Below are positions 1 through 7,892 of a stretch of DNA of 64,000 nucleotides, one piece after another. The position numbers and the translations under genes were made by a program. Positions within the stretch are counted from its first letter, which is position 1. Each line of letters opens with the position of its first letter. The DNA comes from Chondrus crispus (lineage: Eukaryota; Rhodophyta; Florideophyceae; Gigartinales; Gigartinaceae), in contig NW_005179134.1 in NCBI RefSeq assembly GCF_000350225.1, positions 1 through 64,000 on the forward strand. Reading direction: 5' to 3'. A model generated the notes under the pieces. It had not been told where the DNA came from. It made no database searches and was given only the letters and a program-made list of their open reading frames with translations.

Positions 1-2
1 CG

Positions 3-520
3 TTGAGCACGTGCTTGCTGCGGGCCGTCTCGACGGCCAGCGACACCGGGCTCCGCGTGCGCAGGAAGGACACCGGACCGATCTGCGGCGGCAGGGCGCC
101 GATGTGGGTTCAGTCGTCGCTCTGCAGGTACGTGGCGAGCTCCCAGGCGTCCCGCGCGGCAAACCAGCGGCGTAGGTTCGGGCGGCCGTCGGCTAGCTCC
201 AGGTTGCGCCAGAACTTGAGAGAGGAGCGCGCGCGCTCGAAGATCGTGGCTGGGGAGGAAGGGGTGTTAGGATCAGGCGGGCATTGTTTGGAGAAGCAAA
301 AAAAGCGAGGACAAAGGTGATGAAGACTTACAGAGATGTCGACGAACGAGGGCTCTGGGCTCGGGTAAAAGAAGGAGCCCTCAAAGTCGCCGAGGCAGGT
401 CTCGATGAGATCGAGGGTGTGGTTGACCGGTTCCAGGCCTCTCCCGGGGCTAGACATGGCGCCTCGCAGGGCGCCGAGCCACGAGCCGGTGAAGACGCGC
501 TCGAGTAGCTTGATACCCTC
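3..520 (-). CDS. Downstream coding segment of the phosphoesterase gene (partial, structure unresolved)
   Basis: Continues the minus-strand phosphoesterase that starts at 1444. Reading minus, an open, acidic, hydrophobic stretch (about 517-332) precedes a strong splice donor. A second stretch (249-110), rich in W, R and E, ends at a stop at 110. The sequence to the window edge may hold more coding sequence. A CGHARLH heptad at 541-561 lies just upstream in a different frame and resembles the final G-H-x-H metal-binding motif expected after the last motif in the 611-1444 ORF. The frames of these pieces do not join cleanly with one obvious set of introns. Either several short introns are present or the gene is broken. 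Confidence 0.4.
250..331 (-). other. Candidate spliceosomal intron, 82 nt
   Basis: On the minus strand it starts GTAAGT at 331, has a CTAAC branch-like site at 266-270 and ends in a pyrimidine tract plus CAG at 250. The branch-to-acceptor distance is about 15 nt. The length is not a multiple of three and the open frame reads straight through it, so splicing here would shift into a stop. The signals are textbook but the frame does not support simple use. Confidence 0.5.
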
Positions 521-610
521 TCCAGAAGAGCGCGACTTCTATGCAGCCTTGCATGACCGCACCAAGACCCAGTTTGATACATCTGTCAGAGAAGGCAAAG
601 TCATGAAGAT

Positions 611-1444
611 CTACGCATCTATTCTTGAATTGCTGCTCAGGTTGACACCTCTCCCTCCCGCCATTACCGCCGTTGGGAAGTGCCCAAACCCCAGAGCCAT
701 CCCCGCATCCCCATTCGAATTCACCTCAGAGAGCGCTTCATTCAGGGCCGCGGCCGCGCGTCGCCCATCACCGAAAAAGTTGAGCGGGCGGTGAAGCGGT
801 TTCTCTAGCGTGCAATCAAGCGCAAACACATCAGCAGCCTCGCGGTTCCCCCTGAACCTAGTCATCTGGACTGGTTCGTTCGTGGCAGCGCATGTATCCA
901 CGTACGGGTTTTGCTGCACAGAGGTACCAAACGTGTCGTGATTCCCGTGGACGGTCAGCCAGGGCACGGACTTGTTCACCTGGGCGGCGTACTCCTTCAG
1001 CCATCCCCATTCGGTGGCGAGCTGCGCGCTGCGGCCACCGAATGGATAACGACGCGAGGCGACGGCGTTGACGAGATCGCCGGAGACGAGCACGGCGCTG
1101 GCTAAAGGCGCCCAGCGCGGGAGGATGTCGTTCTGGAAGCGGCGCAAGTTGCGCTTGGCGGAGCCGTCGTCTATGTCGTTGACGTGCAGATCGGAGATGT
1201 GTAGTAGCACAGTGACAGGGGGCCTCGCGGCGGGGGTGTGAGAAGGGGGGATTTTGCAGAAGGGATTGACGGAGAGATGGGCGTAGCGATGGACGCCATA
1301 CTCCAGGAGGAGGGCCAGAAATATTATGAGGAAGATGCATTTGGGGATGCTGAGGATGGCGGCGGCGCGAAGCTCGCGGTTGAGAATGGTTCGCGGAGCG
1401 TGCGTCATTGCGGGCAGTGTCTTGAGTGAATTGGCTTGGCGCAA
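611..1444 (-). CDS. Calcineurin-like metallophosphoesterase with N-terminal membrane anchor (TMEM62-like), 5' exon
   Basis: A 277-codon ORF. A hydrophobic segment at residues about 33-49 predicts a single N-terminal membrane anchor. The metallophosphoesterase motifs follow in order: SDLH at about 84-87, SGDLV near 121, GNHD at 167-170 and GH at about 254. These bind a di-metal centre in this superfamily. The GHLH-type motif that normally completes the site is absent before the stop at 611; a candidate (CGHARLH) lies further downstream at 541-561. Membrane anchor plus this motif spacing is typical of the TMEM62 group of membrane phosphoesterases, whose substrate is not defined. The start at 1444 was chosen because it precedes the anchor. 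It may be a functional gene with unresolved introns or a decaying one. Confidence 0.7.
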   Translation of the reverse strand: MRQANSLKTLPAMTHAPRTILNRELRAAAILSIPKCIFLIIFLALLLEYGVHRYAHLSVNPFCKIPPSHTPAARPPVTVLLHISDLHVNDIDDGSAKRNLRRFQNDILPRWAPLASAVLVSGDLVNAVASRRYPFGGRSAQLATEWGWLKEYAAQVNKSVPWLTVHGNHDTFGTSVQQNPYVDTCAATNEPVQMTRFRGNREAADVFALDCTLEKPLHRPLNFFGDGRRAAAALNEALSEVNSNGDAGMALGFGHFPTAVMAGGRGVNLSSNSRIDA

Positions 1445-2084
1445 GGCATCTTTCAGACGGACGCACAGGCCGTCGTGCTCGTCTTGTTGGTGTGCTCATC
1501 CATAACTTTGTTTGTGCTGTCGTGCGAGGCAACTTATCTTACGTGATACAGTATCTCCACTGCCATGTGATCAATCATAATAATAAAATTCTTAGTGCCC
1601 AGCAACCACTCTTTGGCTTTGAAAACCAATGACAGCGTGTTCACAGTGATTGCATTGTAGCATGTAGACGTACTCCCTTGCCACAACAGTAATAGTCCAA
1701 ATGGGCTTAGTACTTGGGACACCGAGGCGTCTCTAAATAAATCGTTTCATTTCGACAGCGGGCTCGAGGCGATTCCAACCCTCAGGTTGCATGTTTTGAG
1801 TGTGGCCTCGTACTAAGTCTACATTACTACAAGAGTCTCGCCTCCACCCAAGTTTGTAGAGAGACCAACGAACTCGTCCCTACACACCTGCGCGACCTCC
1901 CGCTCAGAATCAAACATTGGCTTGTTGGTACAAACCCCCTACCGTGCAGTACTAGCCACGACGAAAAACAGCTTAAACTCAATAGCCGCGGAGCAAATTC
2001 ACACATTTACCACCAAAACTGAATCCAACTCGAGCCAGGGCGAGCAACGAGTGGCAACTTTAAAAACCGCACACCACCCCCGCT
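1445..2084. other. Intergenic, nothing recognised
   Basis: Only short ORFs without recognisable motifs. It includes an AT-rich patch around 1560-1640. It could contain the promoter of the minus-strand phosphoesterase gene, but I see no convincing box. Confidence 0.4.
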
Positions 2085-2262
2085 CTACGCGGCCTCGGGA
2101 TCAACGCCCGGCATACTAAACTTGGACGCAAACTCTTCGACCTCCTCTCTCAGCTGTTCCAGCTCCTGGTTCCCTTCGAGCGCCGGCTCAAAGTCGACGA
2201 GCTTCTTCCCGGTGACCTTCTGAATCTCCAGGCCAATATCTAAGCCGCGCCTCTGAAAGCGC
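2085..2262 (-). pseudogene. C-terminal remnant of serine hydroxymethyltransferase
   Basis: About 58 codons reading minus to a stop at 2085 match the tail of the PLP enzyme serine hydroxymethyltransferase: RGLDIGLEIQ, then TGKKL, then LREEVEEFASKF followed by MPG. This corresponds to the region before the C-terminus in eukaryotic SHMT, where an LREEVE.FAS..P.PG pattern is well known. Nothing of the catalytic domain lies upstream. The similarity stops exactly at a 27-bp inverted repeat (2236-2300), so the fragment is truncated at a rearrangement point. The open frame continues through the hairpin into unrelated sequence. It is not functional as an enzyme. Confidence 0.75.
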
Positions 2263-2300
2263 GCTACGTAGGTGCGCTTTCTGAGGCGCGGCTTAGATAT
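2236..2300. repeat. Near-perfect hairpin, 27-bp arms, 11-bp loop
   Basis: Left arm 2236-2262 and right arm 2274-2300 are reverse complements with 26 of 27 matches; the loop is 2263-2273. The left arm lies inside the SHMT-like reading frame (it encodes RFQRRGLDI on the minus strand). The right arm is its inverted copy and marks the end of SHMT similarity. Confidence 0.95.
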
Positions 2301-2314
2301 AGCGCCACACGTGA

Positions 2315-3769
2315 CTAGGTGCTCATGTGTGGTTGACCCTTTGTACAAAATACGTGCGTCAAGTACTCATCTGTAACCAAATAGCTGACTTCGGACACGG
2401 CCTGAAAGCCTCTAATAATGAAGTAGGGGAGCTCAACTTCGAGAGACCCGCAAACGTGTTCAGAAACGGATGTAGCTGTACTCCAGAATCGACTGTTCGG
2501 GGGAACCATCGGACGCCACCGGAAAGAGAAAGTTTTCAACTCCGAGAAAACAATCTTTACAGCCTCGTCCTCCGACACCTCGCTCGGTGTGGCTGAAAGC
2601 CTTGCCGCCAAAACCTTGCTTACAAGGTCAACTGCTTGAAGTGATGAACGTGAGAGAGGGTGAGTGTACGACATACTTCGAAAATCGAAATCTCGGCTCT
2701 TTCGGACAAGGGCATCGACCGTCGCCTTGCGACGAACGTATGGCATACATGTTCCCACCAGCAGTGCCGCCGCCGAATTCTCATCGGTCTCATCTGCGAC
2801 ATACAGCCCCGTAATGCGAATTGCTTCATGCACGGTTCCTTCTTTTCCTCCTCCTTTCCTCCGTCGCACAATCTTTCTCATGTCCGCGACAGAGTTTATG
2901 CCAATAACTGTGCACAAATCTTTACATGATGAGAAAATTATCTCTGCGAGCTCGGTGCACGCTGCGAGAGACTGGGTTTCCTGGAACGAGGGCTTGAACT
3001 GGGCAGAATCGGACAACGAATGAACAGCGCGGGCCAAGTTCTCATACTCTTCCAAGGTGCAGTCTACCACTGAACGAATGCTTCCGGTAGAGCTCTCTTC
3101 GTAGTGTGTGTCCTGCTCCGTATCCCCTTGTCGCGGTTTGAAGTTTGGTACCGGCTTCTGGATGAGTACCAATGTTTTCTGTCTCAAAGTATTTAGGAGA
3201 CGTGCACATTGCCGTTCTGCCGTTGATCCAGACCCGATCCGAGAAAAGAATTGAAACTGGCCAACAACCATGCGCTCGATTTCTTCAACTCGAGATAAAA
3301 GCGTAGCCACTTTCCCCTCCACGCTATACATTCGCAAATTTTGTACCGCCTCCCCATCACCAACTCCATTTTCGCACTGGCGAATAAAATTTTCTCCGTC
3401 TGTTTCATAGCTCACCTGTCCTGAGCACTCATAATAACGCCACCGCAACTGAGTGGCGTCATCTTCCACCAAGCGAATATAATCAGGAATAATCCACACC
3501 ATCGCTTGTTGTTCATCAAACCCCTCCCTTGCCACGTATTTCAGTTTCCCTTTCACTCTTCCCTCGACCACTTCCTTAGTTACTAACTCTGCCCGCCACC
3601 AGACGGATGCAAGCGTTCTCTCACCTCGCCTTCGTCCTTCCCCTTTGGTTAATTCGATGTCCCAGAGGACCTCAATTAGTATCCCAGGTACCAGAGACTG
3701 CATTTCAGTACAGTAGTCTGAGCCTTGGGAAAGGCTTCCTGTCACTATGAATTCGTCATGAAAAAGCAC
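2315..3769 (-). CDS. Orphan protein, 484 aa, no recognised domain
   Basis: A long uninterrupted ORF that clearly differs from chance in composition. I do not recognise the family. The N-terminal third has an aromatic, mixed-charge region around VWWRAELV and RWRYYEC that could be a small beta-fold (a tudor- or SH3-like shape is conceivable but unproven). The middle carries helical, coiled-coil-like stretches (EEIERMV, LLNTLRQKTLVL). The C-terminal part contains RRRKGGGKEG and a Ser-rich basic region. There is no signal peptide or membrane segment. Its neighbours are an SHMT fragment downstream and an ARP5-like pseudogene divergently upstream. It may be a host gene, a domesticated element gene or an element ORF. 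Lack of stops suggests recent function. Confidence 0.6.
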   Translation of the reverse strand: MLFHDEFIVTGSLSQGSDYCTEMQSLVPGILIEVLWDIELTKGEGRRRGERTLASVWWRAELVTKEVVEGRVKGKLKYVAREGFDEQQAMVWIIPDYIRLVEDDATQLRWRYYECSGQVSYETDGENFIRQCENGVGDGEAVQNLRMYSVEGKVATLLSRVEEIERMVVGQFQFFSRIGSGSTAERQCARLLNTLRQKTLVLIQKPVPNFKPRQGDTEQDTHYEESSTGSIRSVVDCTLEEYENLARAVHSLSDSAQFKPSFQETQSLAACTELAEIIFSSCKDLCTVIGINSVADMRKIVRRRKGGGKEGTVHEAIRITGLYVADETDENSAAALLVGTCMPYVRRKATVDALVRKSRDFDFRSMSYTHPLSRSSLQAVDLVSKVLAARLSATPSEVSEDEAVKIVFSELKTFSFRWRPMVPPNSRFWSTATSVSEHVCGSLEVELPYFIIRGFQAVSEVSYLVTDEYLTHVFCTKGQPHMST

Positions 3770-3931
3770 GCTCGTCTTTTTTTACACGTGGCAGGCAAGA
3801 CCCCCAAGTTTTGTTTCCCGAAGTCACCAAAGGACAAACGGGGCTTCGTCCCGTCCTTTCTCTCCGCAACCAGATTCCGAAGTCGTGCGCAACCCTGCCG
3901 ACTTACCCCAAATACCACGCACATCCCCCGC

Positions 3932-5247
3932 CATGGTCGAGCAAAAAGAAGTCATCCGCCCACCCCCTGATGTGTATCTGATCGACCCTCCTCCGCCTCC
4001 CTTCACCGTCCCCTCTGCCTACCGCGCCCCGCGCCCCGCCCTCTCATCTCAACTCGCAAGACTTCATCTTCGATCTCGGGTCGTCCACATTGTGGCCGCC
4101 TTCTCAGGCTCCTCCATGCCAATCTTACAAACCCCACCGTATGTCGCCCGCATGCGCCATGCTATGATGCCGAGTGGAAGAAAATGAGAGAGGAACCAGA
4201 TAACTTTGACGAAGTGTCAAAGACAGTCAAGGTGGAAACTGGGGAGACGAGTGATAAGACGGCGACGAGCGCGGAGGAGCAGGCGAGAATTGATAATAGG
4301 AGGAGGTTGAATTAGTTAATGCAGGATAAAAAGAATTCAAGAGCCGGCGGAAGGGATAAGGATGTGTCGGGGACAGAGGCAGAGCCAGTGGACACGGTGG
4401 AAGATGTCAAGAGCCGGCGGAAGGGATAAGGATGTGTCGGGGACAGAGGCAGAGCCAGTGGATACATCGTATACACTGGAGGAGGTTGTGTATTGAAGAT
4501 ATGAGGGATATAGATGAGGACAAGTACTACATTTCCATGTGCGTCGGACAGTGGGAATCGTCGACAGCGCTGAACCAAGAGATCGACAAGCGGCAGCTGC
4601 TCGTGGATGACGAACGTGCCAAATTGAGCGCGGGAAAGGCAAGGGCAGCGGAGGTGGCGTGGTGGAAGCGCGTACGAGCAGACGAGCTTCTGTCGATGTC
4701 AGAGCTGAGCGCGCCGTAACTCAAGCAAAAGCGGCACGAGCGCGCGCTTTGCGGGGCTACGGAAGCACGGTTACGGGGGAAAAGGGTCAAGCTCGCGGCG
4801 AAGGCGGAAGCGTAGAGGAAGGCTGAGGATATACAGAAGATGCGCATGGAGAGGCCACAAGAGTATCTGACCGAACTGCGAACGGAGCGAGATGAGCTAG
4901 CTGAGCGTTTAAATCGACAGGACGCCGCGCGCGAAGCGAGGTGGGATCGGCGGTGGCAGGCTGCAAAGGAACGAATGAGGTTGTTGGCACAACAAGCAGG
5001 AAGCAATGCAGGTTTCGACGAAGACCCAGGGCGAGGGAACTCAAAGGGGCGCGAGAGAGGAAGTGGGAAGGGAAGAAGGAGGGGCCAGGGGAGGGGACGA
5101 GGGAGAGGGCGTGGGAAGAAAAATGTGGAGGAGGACACGTTTGGGGTGGACGATGCGGACTGGGATGTGTACAGATCAATGAAGGTTGGAAACGATGGGA
5201 CGGATTCGGAAGACAACTCTGGAGAAGAGCGTGGTCGTTTGAAATCT
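3932..5247 (+). pseudogene. Actin-related protein 5 (ARP5)-like pseudogene, middle region only
   Basis: Fragments in several frames resemble the insert region of ARP5, the INO80 chromatin-remodelling subunit. A segment around 4109-4317 reads YDAEWKKMREEPDNF, then a KTVKVE motif and a TSAEEQARIDNRRR run ending in a stop. Charged coiled-coil pieces follow at 4500-4720 and 4840-4985, including ERMRLLAQQAG. An Arg/Gly-rich stretch precedes EEDTFGVDDADWDVY (5128-5172), which matches the conserved EEDTFG..D.DW..Y block of ARP5. Stops, frame changes, a 70-bp tandem duplication and absence of the actin-fold halves show it is broken. Identification rests mainly on the DTFG-DW block and the KTVK..EEQ..R pattern. 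Confidence 0.55.
4337..4463 (+). repeat. Tandem duplication, 70-bp period, about 1.8 copies
   Basis: The stretch beginning TCAAGAGCCGGCGGAAGG at 4337 recurs at 4407 with essentially no change for about 57 bp. It lies inside the ARP5-like pseudogene and adds to its disruption. Confidence 0.9.
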
Positions 5248-5424
5248 GTGCGTACTGAGATTATGATTGAGTGTCTCGTTAAACCTGTCAGGAAGTACCG
5301 CTTCTACGAGGTTATCACTGAGGATGGAATTGCTGGTTTCACGGAGAAGCTTTTCGACATCGGCGTGAATAGCACGCATCTCGCTGTCGTGGTAGTGATG
5401 TTTGGCAAATATGAAGTAGTATAG

Positions 5425-5883
5425 CGTGAAGAAACCGAGAAGAAGAAAACACATTCGATACATGGTGAGTAATTGCTGCCAAGCTCCGAGCCGTGAGCGA
5501 GCCTGTGTGGGGTTTGTTGGTCGCCATCCTGCATGAATCGATCGAGAGGATTTCCTCTCCCGCTCAGATGTAGAATTCAGCCGTGGGAGGGGCGGTGAGT
5601 GGGAGTCATGGAGGCCAGATAATGTCGCAGCTGGGTGCAGGTTACGAGCGGTAGTGCGATATTGTGTCGGGAGATCGGAAATGTCGAACGACATCGGAGA
5701 GTGGAACTTATGTGTGCTACGTGTTTTAATTGGCTGTCTCTACAATGACTTCATTCATCTATTTTTAATTGGGCCCTCGTCGTCTGCCCGTGCCGCACGT
5801 CGCACGGGCCGTGCGGCGCGCGAATGATCACAAGTGGCTCCTTGGAAAACTCCCTATCGCTTGCGGCTCGTCGCGCTGAAGAG
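5425..5883. other. Intergenic, nothing recognised
   Basis: Only short overlapping ORFs. A GC-rich, partly self-complementary patch occurs at about 5785-5822 beside an AT-rich one. Confidence 0.4.
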
Positions 5884-6276
5884 CTACACCGAGCTCGGTG
5901 TTAAGGAAGTCGGGCTGCCGCGTGCAAGCGTGGTTGTGCAAATTACTGGTGTGTGCGTTGTACGCATCTTCGGTGCGCATGTAGCGATGCTGGCCTGCTC
6001 CGCCTCAACACGGCGCTGCGACTCAGCTTCCTTCTCCGCTTTTTTTCTTCTGTTCCGAGCAGCTTTTGATTCTGTTCCACCGCCCAATCTCCGGGCGACT
6101 TCATTGCCTTCGGGTAATTGGGGATTAGCGTTGTCCGCCGGTTCTGCTTCTTCCTCTTCGATAACGCCCTCCAGTCTCTCAAGCGCCTGCGCTTCGACTA
6201 GTCGCTTTGCAATCTCGCGATGGTCATCACTGGCGACTCCTTGCTCATCCGGAACTATGGCCGCTCCGATTTTCAA
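5884..6276 (-). CDS. Small highly charged ORF next to the CACTA-like transposase
   Basis: A 130-codon minus ORF, dominated by Glu, Ala, Lys and Arg (EEEEAEPAD, then RNRRKKAEKEAESQRR). It predicts an acidic segment followed by a basic helix. I recognise no family. It lies 34 bp downstream of the transposase stop on the same strand, so it could be a second product or degenerate tail of that element. It could also be spurious. Confidence 0.35.
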   Translation of the reverse strand: MKIGAAIVPDEQGVASDDHREIAKRLVEAQALERLEGVIEEEEAEPADNANPQLPEGNEVARRLGGGTESKAARNRRKKAEKEAESQRRVEAEQASIATCAPKMRTTHTPVICTTTLARGSPTSLTPSSV

Positions 6277-6309
6277 CGCAGCGATAAGTCAGGGAACACA
6301 TGCGGAGAA

Positions 6310-7883
6310 CTAAGCCATTCGAGGAGGGTAACCGTCGTGCCTGGATAAGCAGTAGAAAATATTCCCCTCCATGATCGAGGCAGTGCAACTCAAATTATTC
6401 TCTTCGGGTTTAAGACATTGTGTGGTACGGTCACTGTGACAGGCGTGAACTAGTCCAACTCTTCTGACAGAGTCCGTGAGCTTCAAGAATTGAAATGGCT
6501 TGTGGACGTCAACATAAATAAATCCGGAAGTGAACTGGCATTTCTTGACAACAGCGAAAGGTGTCTCTTGATATGCATCCTTCATTTTCATAAATGTTTC
6601 GATTGCAAAGTAAGCTACGTGCAGCTCATCAATGTAAGCAATTCTTTCATCTTCCGCAGGTGTAGGTACAATTTGCGGTTCGTCATCGAACACGAGTGCT
6701 TGAACCGCAGAGCCTTTCGAGAGCATGTCGTGCGGTCTTGAATGCGATGTAACAACTCCAAACCCGTACAGGGATTTTTTCATTCGACATGCCTTTTCGA
6801 AGAATTTGGGGTCATTGGGACCCGCTTCTACAATGAAGTCGGCAGCAATACAAGTCATAGTCGCATGGAATGAACCTTCAGCATCTACCGTACGTTCACT
6901 TAGGACCCATTCCGCCCTTCTCGGGTTGTTGTTAATAGTAGTAGATGGAGCTCCGAGTACGTGCTTCAACAACCCATTTCTAATAATACTCAAAGCCTTC
7001 TCTGCCTCACCGTTCGTTTTCGTTACATAGTTATGTACGTGTCTTCTTCGTCCGCAAATGAGATTGACCACTGAAGAGATTGCCTTGCCTTCCATTTCAC
7101 AACTGCCGTCTACAGAATAAAGAGCAGATGAAAGCCGTTTTTTCCAATCGTTATTAATAATGTGATCCATTCCCTGTATATGGGCGTCATGACCGTTGGA
7201 ATCTGCCATGGCCTGCTTAAGGGGCTGGTGAGCGCATTCGAAAACAAGTTCGGCGAAGTGCTGCACGTGACCCATTGCAGGGATAGAATGCATATAAAGC
7301 TCTAGAAGCCGATGGATATTCGGCTTGTCCAGCTCTTTCCCCGCCATAGTACTGCTTCGACAAAGGTCATTGCAGTTTCGTATGTACATCTTGCAATGGC
7401 GTTCCAAGTCTGCCATATGCGCCGTGCCATCTTCACGATTGTACCTTTTCACCTGCTCCAATCCATCCACATGCAGCTTAGGATACCAGTATGTCTTGCT
7501 GACAAGTTTGCTAAACAAACTGAGGTTCTGTACAATTGAACACAGTGCTTGTTTGGATACATTAGATATTTCTTGAGGGCAGGATAGGTTATCAACAATC
7601 TCTTTGAATACAGGAGAAGCAATCAATAATATCGAAAACGTTGCCGATATGCTTGCCGTGTACATACTATTTGTACTGAAATTGTAGATGCGTGTCTCAG
7701 TTACCAGGCGGTTTGTTCGCAACAAGGAACAGATTAACCCGTCTACCTGCTTTCCTCTAGTTGCGGTAGGAAGGGACTTAAAGGCAAGGGTTAAAATATT
7801 AATTGCGTTACCAGCCAGGAGATGGTCGGGGGCAACAAGCATTGAGCGATACGGGTCAAACCTAGGGTTTGCGACTGGGACGT
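6310..7883 (-). pseudogene. CACTA/Plavaka-type transposase, C-terminal half (frame-shifted from the N-terminal half)
   Basis: 510 codons from the first Met at 7842, but the frame is open upstream to about 7883 and continues the transposase (TEHNVPVANPRFDPYRS). A segment KPNIHRLLELYMHSIPAMG followed by FAELVFECAHQPLK resembles the conserved late region of Tnp2/CACTA transposases (K-P-x-x-H, then an E-x-x-H/N helix). It is separated from the N-terminal half by a one-base frame change at a run of six A residues near 7910 on the plus axis. Otherwise intact over 1.5 kb, which argues for a recent lesion, a sequencing error or recoding. Confidence 0.65.
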
Positions 7884-7892
7884 TGTGTTCGG

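Noticed and set aside
5176-5694. Minus ORF opposite the ARP5-like remnant
   Set aside because: It overlaps the recognised plus-strand block in antisense and has no motif. Judged a shadow frame.
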